A stretch of 54,814 nt of DNA, taken from positions 1-54,814 of the forward strand of contig NZ_BOOJ01000080.1 in assembly GCF_016863175.1 (NCBI RefSeq), given 5' to 3'. This stretch comes from Paraplanobispora siamensis (GTDB lineage Bacteria; Actinomycetota; Actinomycetes; Streptosporangiales; Streptosporangiaceae). Below are positions 26,598 to 34,228 of the stretch, piece by piece. Position 1 is the stretch's first letter; each line of letters begins with the position of its first letter. Under the pieces are notes generated by a model. The model saw only the letters and a program-made list of their open reading frames with translations. It had not been told where the DNA came from and did not search any database. A program made the translations under genes and the position numbers.

Positions 26598-27566
26598 GTG
26601 GACCGTACGCGCCTGTACCGGGACGGCGTCCTGGTCAAGGAGAACTTCCCGATCGACGACGTCTCCGAGTGCGTCGGCGATCCGGGGGCCGTCGTCTGGT
26701 TCGACCTCTGCGAGCCCGCGGACGGGGACCTGGCCAAGATCAGCGAAGAGCTCGGCCTGCACGAGCTGGCCGTCGAGGACGCGCTCCACGACCGCCAGCG
26801 GCCGAAGGTGGACGCCTACGACGGCCACCTGTTCATCACGGTCTACGCCGCCGAGCTGGTGAATGGAGAGATCGAGTTCGTCGAGCTCTCGCTGTTCGTG
26901 ACGGGGAACGCCCTCGTCACGGTGCGGTCGAGCGCGGACTTCGACATCGACGAGGTGCTCAGGCGCTGGGACGCCGACCCGGAGATGGCCAGGTACGGCG
27001 TGGCCTACCTGCTGCACGGACTGCTCGACCACGTCGTGGACGGCTACTTCGAGGTGCTGCAGCCGCTGGACGCCCAGCTCGAGGCGCTGGAGGACGAGCT
27101 CTTCGACGGGGGAGCGGTGGACCTGCGCAGCCGGCACCGCGAGACCTTCACCCTGCGCAAGAACCTGCTCCGGTTCCGCCGGCTGGCGCTGCCGGTGCGC
27201 GAGATCGTCGGCGGGCTGATCCGCCGCGGCGCCGAGATGATCGACCCCGCGCTGATGCCGTACTACCAGGACGTCTACGACCACACCCTGCGCGCCGCCG
27301 AGTGGACCGACTCGCTGCGGGAGCTGGTGGGCAACATCCGCGAGGCCCACCAGAACCAGCAGGGCTTCAAGCTCAACGAGATCATGAAGAAGGTCACCAG
27401 CTGGGCGGCCATCATCGCGGTCCCCACCCTGATCACCGGTTTCTACGGGCAGAACGTGCCCTATCCCGGCTCAGGCGAGCCGCTCGGATTCTGGTCCTCG
27501 ACGATTCTGATCATCCTGGGCGGCCTTCTGCTCTACCGTGCCTTCAAGAAACGCGACTGGCTGTAG
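26598..27566 (+). CDS. corA: CorA-family magnesium/cobalt channel, YGQN variant
   Basis: The 322-residue protein has the CorA build: an N-terminal alpha/beta funnel domain (about 1-230), a long stalk helix (about 205-290, ending LNEIMKKVTSW) and two C-terminal membrane helices (about 262-282 and 296-314). The pore motif after helix 1 reads GFYGQN where the classic family has YGMN. The Gln-for-Met change is known in some CorA-like branches as far as I recall, and may alter ion selectivity. The channel sits in the plasma membrane as a pentamer in the family. The GTG start lies just past a -10 box, so the gene is probably leaderless. Confidence 0.88.
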   Translation: MDRTRLYRDGVLVKENFPIDDVSECVGDPGAVVWFDLCEPADGDLAKISEELGLHELAVEDALHDRQRPKVDAYDGHLFITVYAAELVNGEIEFVELSLFVTGNALVTVRSSADFDIDEVLRRWDADPEMARYGVAYLLHGLLDHVVDGYFEVLQPLDAQLEALEDELFDGGAVDLRSRHRETFTLRKNLLRFRRLALPVREIVGGLIRRGAEMIDPALMPYYQDVYDHTLRAAEWTDSLRELVGNIREAHQNQQGFKLNEIMKKVTSWAAIIAVPTLITGFYGQNVPYPGSGEPLGFWSSTILIILGGLLLYRAFKKRDWL

Positions 27567-27649
27567 GCGCCCGGCCCGGGGCCCGGTGTCAACCAAGCCG
27601 ATCGCGGGAATGAGTCAAATCTGGGCCGTTTTACCCTGTGGAGGCGTGG

Positions 27650-28354
27650 GTGAGCGTGCGGGGGGTTGCCTTCGCTCTGCTGGGAGCTCTGGTGATGTTC
27701 TCGCTGACGACCCGGGAGGACGTCGGGGCCAGGGTGGCGCCGCTGGACAACCCCGAGGGGGTCAGGCCGGGGCTGGCGCCGGTCACCGCCGGGGACAGGA
27801 GCGAGGCCAGGCGGCTGATCGGCAGGCTGAGGGTGGCCCGGATGGGGTCGAAGGCCGGTTACAGCCGAGCCCGGTTCGGCAAGAACTGGGCGGACACCGC
27901 CACCGGCGTGCCGTACGCCCGCAACGGCTGCCGCACCCGCGACGACCTGCTCGCCAGGGACGGGGAGAACATCGAGTACCGCGGCGGATCCGGGTGCGTC
28001 GTGGTCGCGATGGACCTGCGCGACCCCTACACCGGCAGGACCCTGCGGTGGAGCAAGCGGCGGGCGGACGAGGTCCAGGTCGACCACGTCGTCCCGCTGT
28101 CCTACGAGTGGCGGATGGGCGCCTCCCGGTGGACCCCGTCCAAACGGGCGCGGATCGCCAACGACCCGCTCAACCTCATGCCCGTCGAAGGCGCCGTCAA
28201 CGAGGACAAGGGCGGGTCGGGACCGGCGAAGTGGCTCCCGCCGTGGCGGAAGGTCCGCTGCGCCTATGTCGTGCGCTTCGCCCAGGTCGCGCTGAAGTAC
28301 GACCTGCCGGTGACCCGGGCCGACAAAGCCGTCATGCTGTCCCAGTGCCGTTAG
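27650..28354 (+). CDS. Secreted HNH-family (DUF1524-like) nuclease
   Basis: The 234-residue protein begins with an N-terminal membrane or signal helix (VAFALLGALVMFSL). The C-terminal half has the DUF1524/HNH signature: VDHVVPLSYEWRMGA, then NDPLNLMPVEGAVNEDKGG. His, Asn and the NxxK region match the beta-beta-alpha metal site. Two Cys pairs (NGCRTR, SGCVVV and the C-terminal RCAYV, SQCR) may form disulfides outside the cell. Related actinobacterial proteins are exported nucleases. The GTG at 27650 is chosen because GGAGG lies five bases upstream and it starts just before the hydrophobic segment. The TAG stop directly abuts the end of an insertion-sequence remnant. Confidence 0.85.
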   Translation: MSVRGVAFALLGALVMFSLTTREDVGARVAPLDNPEGVRPGLAPVTAGDRSEARRLIGRLRVARMGSKAGYSRARFGKNWADTATGVPYARNGCRTRDDLLARDGENIEYRGGSGCVVVAMDLRDPYTGRTLRWSKRRADEVQVDHVVPLSYEWRMGASRWTPSKRARIANDPLNLMPVEGAVNEDKGGSGPAKWLPPWRKVRCAYVVRFAQVALKYDLPVTRADKAVMLSQCR

Positions 28355-28571
28355 ACGAGTAGGTCCTGAAGCTGGAAGCGGGTACGGCAGTGCGGGTCAA
28401 GCGGGTGAGCCCACCCGTGGCGGCGGACGCAGCCCGACCTGCGTTGCCGCCCGCATCGCCCAGTGGATCCCGGCGTCGACCGCGGCGATCCGGCACAACC
28501 GCGCCACCGGCCAGTCTGTCACCCGGTCGTTGATCGCCTACGACCACTGACCGGACTTCGCACTTACTCGT
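28355..28571 (+). mobile_element. Decayed IS982-family element (left copy)
   Basis: This 217-bp remnant keeps both ends. The left end ACGAGTAGGTCCTGAAG is an inverted repeat of the right end (reverse complement ACGAGTAAGTGCGAAG). Inside, 28443-28550 encodes the last 35 residues of an IS982-type transposase, with AAIRHNRATGQSVTRSLIAYDH-like wording and a natural stop. The bulk of the gene, including the catalytic DDE part, is deleted. The element begins on the base after the TAG stop of the HNH gene. Confidence 0.8.
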
Positions 28572-28603
28572 CCAGAGGGCCTACAGGGTGTCTGACATTC
28601 GGG

Positions 28604-29188
28604 TCATCGGGGTGCGAGGCCGTCCAGGACGAGGGCGAACAAGTGGTCGCGCCGTTCCTCCAGGGACGGGGCCTGGTCGGTGATCCAGCTCAGGGCGTTG
28701 GCGAGGGCGAACAGGTCGGTGCGGTCGATGTCCGCGCGGACGCGGCCCGCCGCCTGGGCGCGTTCCAGCAGGCGGCCGACCGCGGCGCGCATGGTGTGAC
28801 AGGACGCGGACAGCGGTGACGTCTCATCGTTGACGGTGGCCATCATCGAGGCCGCCAGGCCCCGGTAGGCGCGGGCGCCCTCGACGAACTCGCGCAGCCA
28901 CGTCGTCAGCGCCTCGTACGGCGGAGCGTCGGAGGCGAGGGTCTCGGCACGGGCGGCGAGAGTGTCGAAACGGTCCCGCAGCAGAGACTCCAGGAGCGCT
29001 TCACGGGTCGGGAAGTGGCGGTAGAGGGTGCCCAGGCCGACTTCGGCGCGGCGGGCGATGTCGCGCAGCGAGGCGTCGGTGCCCTGCTCGGCCACCACGA
29101 CCCGGGCCACGGCGAGCAGGCGTTCCCGGTTGCGGCGGGCGTCGGCGCGGGGCGCGCGGTCGGCTGTCGGGGCAGGGGTTTCGGGCAT
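28604..29188 (-). CDS. TetR-family repressor
   Basis: The 194-residue protein has a TetR DNA-binding domain at residues about 15-65 (RERLLAVARVVVAEQGTDASLRDIARRAEVGLGTLYRHFPTREALL in pieces). A ligand-binding C-terminal domain with the TetR_C motif of the SACE/YcdC type (GLAASMMATVNDE, ANALSWITDQAP) follows. It diverges from an NADP-dependent oxidoreductase. Two matching palindromes between the genes are its probable operators, so it likely represses both until a small molecule is bound. The start ATG at 29188 is the first Met of the HTH-bearing frame with good homology; the 54 codons upstream read through the operators. The pair is bracketed by insertion-sequence remnants. Confidence 0.9.
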   Translation of the reverse strand: MPETPAPTADRAPRADARRNRERLLAVARVVVAEQGTDASLRDIARRAEVGLGTLYRHFPTREALLESLLRDRFDTLAARAETLASDAPPYEALTTWLREFVEGARAYRGLAASMMATVNDETSPLSASCHTMRAAVGRLLERAQAAGRVRADIDRTDLFALANALSWITDQAPSLEERRDHLFALVLDGLAPR

Positions 29189-29204
29189 GCTTGCGGCCTT
29201 CGTC

Positions 29205-29251
29205 TTGACAAACGGAGCACTGCTCCGATTATGATCCGGAGCGCTGCTCCG
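29205..29251 (+). promoter_or_regulatory. Promoter with two TetR operators
   Basis: A consensus -35 TTGACA (29205-29210) is followed by the perfect palindrome CGGAGCACTGCTCCG (29213-29227) and a -10-like ATTATG/TATGAT (29228-29235). A second copy CGGAGCGCTGCTCCG (29237-29251) starts 24 bases after the first. A repressor bound here would occlude the oxidoreductase promoter. Confidence 0.75.
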
Positions 29252-29289
29252 CATTTTAGTCGAGTCGTCCACCATGCAGGGAGACGCCC

Positions 29290-30264
29290 ATGTCCGCGAC
29301 CATGCACGCCGTACGCCTGCACGCCTTCGGCGGCCCGGGGGTCCTGACATACGAGGAGATCGGCCGGCCCGAGCCGGGCCCCGGCGAGGTGCTGATCCGC
29401 GTCCACGCCGCCGCGTTCAACCCGCCGGACCGATACGCCCGCCTCGGCTACGCCAACATCCCCGAGAGCCTCCGCCCGCGCCTCGCCCTCCCCCACCTGC
29501 CGGGGTCCGACGTGTCCGGCGTCGTGGCCGCGCTCGGTCCCGGTGTCACGGAATGGCAGGTGGGCGACGAGGTGTTCGGGCTCGTCCGGTTCCCCTCGGA
29601 CCCCGGGCGCGGCGGGCGGGGGTACGCCGAGTACACCACCTCCCCGGCCGGTCACCTCGCCCGCAAACCGGCGTCCGTGGACCACGTGCACGCGGCCGGG
29701 GTGCCTATGGCGGGGCTGACCGCGTACCAGTTCCTGTTCGACCTGATCAAGCCTCGGCCCGGCGACCGGGTGCTGGTCAACGGGGCCGCCGGCGGGGTGG
29801 GCCATTTCGCCGTACAGCTCGCCAAGGACGCCGATGCCCATGTGATCGGCGTGGCGTCCGGCCGGCACGCCGCCTTCCTCAAGGAACTGGCGGTGGACGA
29901 GTTCGTCGACTACACCGCCGTCGCGGCCGAGGACGTCGTGAGGGACGTCGACCACGTGATCGACTGCGTCGGCGGTCCCGGCGCGCACCGCTTCCTGGCC
30001 GTGCTCAAGGACGGTGGCACGATCACTCCTGTCTTCCTCGGTGACTACCGGCTGGAGGAGGCCGCCAGGCGGGGCATCCGGCACGTGCGAGGGCAGGTGC
30101 ACTCGGACGGCCGGCAGATGGGCGAGCTGGCCCGGCTGCTCGGGGAGGGCCGGCTGCGGGTCGGCGTCGACAGCGTCTATCCCCTGCGGGACGCGGCCGG
30201 GGCCCACGAGCGGGCGGAGCGGGGGCACGTCCAGGGAAAGATCATATTGCGGGTGGCGTCCTAG
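29290..30264 (+). CDS. NADP-dependent zinc-independent oxidoreductase (quinone reductase-like)
   Basis: The 324-residue medium-chain dehydrogenase/reductase has a GroES-like N-terminal domain (LPHLPGSDVSGVVAALGPGV). A Rossmann domain with VLVNGAAGGVGHFAVQLAK (about 155-175), FVDYT and VDHVIDCVGG follows. It lacks the catalytic zinc cysteines and so belongs to the quinone oxidoreductase/zeta-crystallin branch. It is likely cytosolic, reducing quinones or enones with NADPH. The ATG has AGGGAGACGCCC upstream. The divergent TetR gene and its operators suggest induction by an electrophile or drug. The stop codon touches the next IS remnant. Confidence 0.9.
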   Translation: MSATMHAVRLHAFGGPGVLTYEEIGRPEPGPGEVLIRVHAAAFNPPDRYARLGYANIPESLRPRLALPHLPGSDVSGVVAALGPGVTEWQVGDEVFGLVRFPSDPGRGGRGYAEYTTSPAGHLARKPASVDHVHAAGVPMAGLTAYQFLFDLIKPRPGDRVLVNGAAGGVGHFAVQLAKDADAHVIGVASGRHAAFLKELAVDEFVDYTAVAAEDVVRDVDHVIDCVGGPGAHRFLAVLKDGGTITPVFLGDYRLEEAARRGIRHVRGQVHSDGRQMGELARLLGEGRLRVGVDSVYPLRDAAGAHERAERGHVQGKIILRVAS

Positions 30265-30724
30265 GTGAGCAAGTCCTGAAGCGGAGAGCAGTACGGCGAT
30301 GCGTACCGGGCGGACGAGCCCACCCGTGAGGCGTGTCCCCGCTGGGCCGGGTGCTGCCCGCCCACGCCGCGCCGCACGGCGGCCGAGCCTGGCCGTCACG
30401 CCAGAGCGCACATGACGAAGGGTGTCGAGGAGCGAGGTGCGACCGACACCCTCACCACCCTTTGCGACCGCACCGGATGTCAGGATCGACGACGGGCTCG
30501 AGCGCCCAGCACGACCGGGGCGCCCACCGCGACTGACCGACGCCGAACTGCTCCCTGGATCGCCCAGGCGCCGCTGGGCATCGCCTCCGAGGCCCGCTGG
30601 CTGCGCTTGTCCCGGCGCATCTGCCGGGCGCCTTTGCCGACCTGCCCGGCCAGTCCGGCTACACCAAGCGCCTGCGCGCCGCGCTGTCGCTTACGATCAC
30701 TGACCGGACTTCGGACTTATTCGT
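30265..30724 (+). mobile_element. Decayed IS982-family element (right copy)
   Basis: This 460-bp remnant has the same orientation and related ends as the copy at 28355-28571. The left end GTGAGCAAGTCCTGAAG pairs with the right end (reverse complement ACGAATAAGTCCGAAG). It retains the N-terminal part of the transposase split over three frames. The pieces are RLTDAELL (about 30530), IASEARWLRL (about 30580), and AHLPGAFADLPGQSGY with KRLRAAL (about 30617-30690). The frame then jumps directly to the C-terminal AYDH and stop at 30701-30703. At least two frameshifts and a large internal deletion mean it is inactive. Confidence 0.8.
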
Positions 30725-30793
30725 CTAGAGCGGCTGGCGTTCGGCTCGCCGTAGCCGTCTTTGCCGCACTCGTAGCGGCGATGGTGACGCCCG

Positions 30794-31762
30794 TCAGAAA
30801 CGTCGCAGGATCGCCTGCTTGGCCACGGTGAACTCCTCCTCGGTGAGCACGCCCTCCCGGTGCAGTTCACCGAGCTCGCGCAGGCGCCGCAGGAGCGCGT
30901 CGTGGTCGGCCGTCTCCGCGGCGGGAGGGGCGGACTCCGGAGCGGCCCCGGCGGTCCCCTCCGCGGTCCTCCCCGCGGCTCGCTCCGCGGCCCTCTCCGT
31001 GACCCTCTCGGGGGAGGGGACGGCCGGGGTCTCCGCGGGATCGGGGGCCGACGGGTGCGGCAGCCGGGCGAGGATGGCCGCCAGGAACAGGGCGGTGGTG
31101 CGGGTCTCCTTCTCCAGACCCCACAGCACCAGGCAGTGCGGGTCGTGCTTGGGGGCCAGCTTGGGAGCGAGATTGTGGGCCGAGCCCCTGACGTGGAAAC
31201 GGACATGGCCGTTCTCCAGGCCGGCGGCGGGGATCCACTCCACGCCCGTCAGGTCCTTCAGCGTGAACTGCTGCGGCCCGGCCTCCTTCTTCGAGCCCTC
31301 CACCGCCCAGTTCCACTGGATGCGGATCGTCTCGCCGTCGAAGGTGGCCGTCCCGTCGCCGGCCGCCACCGTCCGCGGCACGTCCGGGCCCGGCATCAGA
31401 TAGCGGTCGGCGGGGCCGGACGGCACCTGCTCGATGATCAGGGCGTTGCGGACCTCGTCCACGAGATACTCGGCCGCCCCGCCCCGGTCGGGGTCGACGG
31501 TCATCTGGTAGGGATCGGCCGCCTCGGAGATCCGGCCGCCCGCGGCCTGGGTGAAGGGATCGGCGCCCTCACGCAGGCGCAGCCGGAGCCGCCCGCCCTT
31601 CTTGCCGGGCTCGTAGGAGATCCCGGCCACCGCGGCCAGCGGGACGGTCACCTCTCCCATCAGCTGCCGTAGCTTGTTGACCCCTCTGTCGCGGCCGGGC
31701 ACGATCCGTACGATCTCCCCGTCGAACGTCCACGCCCCGTCGCGCCCCATGACCTCAGCCAT
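30794..31762 (-). CDS. DUF4429 protein with C-terminal SHOCT domain
   Basis: The 322-residue protein has two DUF4429 repeats (about 1-110 and 125-235). Each begins with a W-x-F/T-F-D-G-E type strand: AWTFDGEIVRI and GTATFDGETIRIQW. A disordered Pro/Glu/Ala linker follows, and the last 35 residues form a SHOCT motif (LLRRLRELGELHREGVLTEEEF, AKQAILRRF). DUF4429 folds are PH-like and SHOCT is an oligomerisation or docking helix pair. Function is unknown. It is transcribed away from the aminotransferase gene. The right IS remnant ends 69 bp beyond its stop. Confidence 0.85.
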   Translation of the reverse strand: MAEVMGRDGAWTFDGEIVRIVPGRDRGVNKLRQLMGEVTVPLAAVAGISYEPGKKGGRLRLRLREGADPFTQAAGGRISEAADPYQMTVDPDRGGAAEYLVDEVRNALIIEQVPSGPADRYLMPGPDVPRTVAAGDGTATFDGETIRIQWNWAVEGSKKEAGPQQFTLKDLTGVEWIPAAGLENGHVRFHVRGSAHNLAPKLAPKHDPHCLVLWGLEKETRTTALFLAAILARLPHPSAPDPAETPAVPSPERVTERAAERAAGRTAEGTAGAAPESAPPAAETADHDALLRRLRELGELHREGVLTEEEFTVAKQAILRRF

Positions 31763-31899
31763 GATCCGATCCTATGCGGCTTCCGGTGTCCGGCTCCGCC
31801 CCGGACCCCGGGTCCGGCGCGGAGGGGCGGGTCCGGCGGCGACCGGGCGGGTCTTCTATCCTTCGGAGCGAACCCCGATCCCGCGGCGAAGGAACACCC

Positions 31900-33198
31900 G
31901 TGACCTCTTCGGCCTCTGCCATCTCCTCGGCCCTGAGCGGCGACGAGCTGGCCGTCCTGCGCGACCGTGCTCTCCGCGACTACGACGAGCTGGTACGGCG
32001 CGGCCTGTCCCTCGACCTCACCCGGGGCAAGCCGTCCCCGGCCCAGCTCGACCTGTCCGCCGAGCTGCTGACGCTGCCGGTGAAGGGCCACCACGCGGCC
32101 GACGGGACCGACACCCGCAACTACGGCGGGGTGCAGGGCCTCGCCGAGATCCGCGAGATCTTCAGCGGCCCGCTCCAGGTCCCGGCGGCGCAGCTGGTCG
32201 CCGGAGGGAACTCCAGCCTCACGTTCATGCACGACAGCGTCGTCCACGCGCTGCTCAGCCCGCTGCCGGGCGCCGCCCGCCGCTGGGCGGACGAGCCCCG
32301 GATCGCGTTCCTGTGCCCGGTCCCCGGCTACGACCGGCACTTCGCCCTGTGCGAGCGCTTCGGCATCGAGCTCATCTCGGTGCCGATGACCGCCGAGGGG
32401 CCCGACATGGACGTCGTGGAGCGCCTGGTCGCCGAGGACGCCCAGATCAAGGGCATCTGGTGCGTGCCCAAGTACAGCAACCCGGACGGCGTCTGCTACA
32501 GCGACGAGACCGTGCGCCGCCTGGCCGCCATGCCGACCGCCGCCCCGGACTTCCGGATCTTCTGGGACAACGCCTACGCCGTCCACCACCTGACCGACAC
32601 CCCCGTCGAGATCGCCGACGTGCTGGCGCTGTGCGCCGAGAACGGCAACCCCGACCGGCCCTTCGTCTTCGGCTCCACCTCGAAGATCACCTTCGCCGGC
32701 GCCGGGGTGTCCTTCTTCGGCTCGTCCCCGGCCAACGTGGCCTGGTTCCTCGGTCACCTGGGCAAGAGCACCATCGGCCCCGACAAGATCAACCAGCTCC
32801 GCCACGTGGAGTTCCTCCGTGACGAGGCCGGGGTGCTGGAGCACATGCGCCGTCACCGCGAGCTGCTGCGGCCGAAGTTCGACGCGGTCGAGGCGATCCT
32901 GTCCAAGGAACTGGGCGGGACCGGGCTGGCCTCCTGGTCCACCCCGGCGGGCGGCTACTTCGTCAGCCTCGACGTGCTGGAGGGCTGCGCCCGCGAGGTG
33001 GGGCGCCGCGCCGCCGAGGCGGGCATCGCCCTGACCCCGGCCGGCGCCACCCACCCCTACGGCAAGGACCCCCGCGACAGCAACATCCGCATCGCGCCCA
33101 GCTACCCGAGCCTGGAGGAGCTGGAGCAGGCCATCACCGGCCTGACCGTCTGCGTGCGCCTCGTGGCGACGGAGAAGCTGCTGGCGGACGCCCGGTAA
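31900..33198 (+). CDS. aspB: PLP-dependent aspartate aminotransferase (group Ic type)
   Basis: The 432-residue enzyme is of the fold-type I class. Lys262 in STSKITFAG is the likely Schiff-base lysine. FWDNAYAVHHL holds the Asp/Tyr that hold the cofactor, and NIRIAPSYP holds the carboxylate-binding Arg. Length and wording match the actinobacterial aspartate aminotransferase of the Rv3722c type, which exchanges aspartate and 2-oxoglutarate for oxaloacetate and glutamate. The start is GTG, with GAAGGAA upstream. It is placed alone, divergent from the DUF4429 gene. The gene symbol is used loosely for this subgroup. Confidence 0.88.
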   Translation: MTSSASAISSALSGDELAVLRDRALRDYDELVRRGLSLDLTRGKPSPAQLDLSAELLTLPVKGHHAADGTDTRNYGGVQGLAEIREIFSGPLQVPAAQLVAGGNSSLTFMHDSVVHALLSPLPGAARRWADEPRIAFLCPVPGYDRHFALCERFGIELISVPMTAEGPDMDVVERLVAEDAQIKGIWCVPKYSNPDGVCYSDETVRRLAAMPTAAPDFRIFWDNAYAVHHLTDTPVEIADVLALCAENGNPDRPFVFGSTSKITFAGAGVSFFGSSPANVAWFLGHLGKSTIGPDKINQLRHVEFLRDEAGVLEHMRRHRELLRPKFDAVEAILSKELGGTGLASWSTPAGGYFVSLDVLEGCAREVGRRAAEAGIALTPAGATHPYGKDPRDSNIRIAPSYPSLEELEQAITGLTVCVRLVATEKLLADAR

Positions 33199-33239
33199 CC
33201 GCCTCCGCGCGTACGGCCTCCGCTCCCGATGGAACCGGA

Positions 33240-33266
33240 TGTCACACAACGCGGGGTCGTCTCGTC
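33240..33266 (+). promoter_or_regulatory. ECF41-type promoter of the sigma factor operon
   Basis: TGTCACA (33240-33246), 16 bases, then CGTC (33263-33266) matches the published ECF41 promoter pattern as I remember it. It directs transcription of the ECF41 sigma gene and its downstream partner, so the sigma factor likely activates itself. It overlaps the first codons of a longer upstream reading frame, which argues against a start at 33239. Confidence 0.75.
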
Positions 33267-33312
33267 CTCATGGCGTGAACGATGAAGATCTCGATCGTCG
33301 CGTGGACGGCGA

Positions 33313-33354
33313 GGGGCTTCGCGTGGACGACGGGGGGCTTCGCGTGGACGACGG
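33313..33354 (+). repeat. Perfect 21-bp tandem duplication in sigma gene leader
   Basis: Two identical 21-base units (33313-33333 and 33334-33354), beginning GGGGCTTCGCGTGG, lie just before the ribosome site. A third, partial, diverged copy precedes them. In frame they would encode GLRVDDG repeats if translation began upstream. Confidence 0.9.
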
Positions 33355-33364
33355 GAGGCCCCGT

Positions 33365-34228
33365 GTGAGCGACGAGGCGCTCGCCGCGGAGTTCACCGCC
33401 ATCCGGCCCCGGCTGGTGGGGGTGGCCTACGGCCTGCTCGGCAGCGTGGACGAGGCCGACGACGTGGTGCAGGACGCCTGGCTGCGCCTGGTCCACGCCG
33501 ACCGGGCGCAGATCCGCGACATCACCGGATGGCTGGTGGTCACGGTCTCCCGGCTCGCTCTGGACGTGCTGCGCTCGGCCCGCGTGCGCCGGGAGGAGTA
33601 CGTGGGACCGTGGCTGCCCGAGCCGGTCGTGGAGGGCGGGGACCCGGCGGAACGCGTGACGCTGGACGAGTCGATGAGCATGGCCATGCTGGTCGTGCTG
33701 GAGTCGCTCAGCCCGGCCGAGCGCACCGCGTTCGTCCTGCACGACGTGTTCGGCCTCTCCTTCGCCGAGGTGGGCCGGGCCGTGGGGCGCACCCCCGCGG
33801 CCTGCCGTCAGCTCGCGGCCCGGGCCAGGAAGCACGTCTCGGCGCGCGCCCCCCGGTTCGACGTGGACACGGTCGAGCACCGCAAGGTGGTGGACGCCTT
33901 CGCCGAGGCGACGGGCGGGCGGAACATGGACGCCCTGCTGGCGCTGCTCGATCCGGACGTGGTGCTGGTCAGCGACGGCGGCGGAGTCGTGCGGGCGGCC
34001 CGGCGGCCGATCTTCGGCGCGGCGAAGGTCGCCCGTTTCGTCGTCGGTACGGCCGAGCGCTTCGGCGCCCGGCACCGGCTGCGTCCCTCGACGGTCAACG
34101 GCCGTCCGGGGCTGCTCCGGTTCCACGGGGACGAGCTCGTCGGCGTGATGAGCCTGACCGTCTCCGGCGGGCGGATCACCGAGATCGACATCGTGATGAA
34201 TCCGAACAAGCTGAGGAGACTCAAGTGA
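33365..34228 (+). CDS. sigJ: ECF41-family RNA polymerase sigma factor (SigJ-like)
   Basis: The 287-residue protein has sigma-70 region 2 (about 8-75, GVAYGLLGSVDEADDVVQDAWLRL) and region 4 (about 115-165, LSPAERTAFVLHDVFGLSFAEVGRAVG). A SnoaL-like C-terminal extension (about 175-285) follows. Three ECF41 hallmarks are visible: WLPEP in the linker, DGGG and a terminal NPNKL (usually NPDKL). In this group the extension tunes activity in place of an anti-sigma factor. GTG at 33365 follows GGGAGG six bases upstream; a leaderless GTG at 33275 is an alternative. The next gene overlaps by GTGA and is the expected carboxymuconolactone-decarboxylase partner. Confidence 0.9.
   Translation: MSDEALAAEFTAIRPRLVGVAYGLLGSVDEADDVVQDAWLRLVHADRAQIRDITGWLVVTVSRLALDVLRSARVRREEYVGPWLPEPVVEGGDPAERVTLDESMSMAMLVVLESLSPAERTAFVLHDVFGLSFAEVGRAVGRTPAACRQLAARARKHVSARAPRFDVDTVEHRKVVDAFAEATGGRNMDALLALLDPDVVLVSDGGGVVRAARRPIFGAAKVARFVVGTAERFGARHRLRPSTVNGRPGLLRFHGDELVGVMSLTVSGGRITEIDIVMNPNKLRRLK

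Noticed and set aside
30422-30703. A short independent protein gene between the oxidoreductase and DUF4429 genes
   Set aside because: Its pieces in three frames match one IS982 transposase, so it is a frameshifted remnant.
33239-33364. Upstream ATG at 33239 as the sigma factor start
   Set aside because: It lies on the ECF41 promoter itself, so the mRNA would begin downstream; GTG 33365 has a ribosome site and fits family length.
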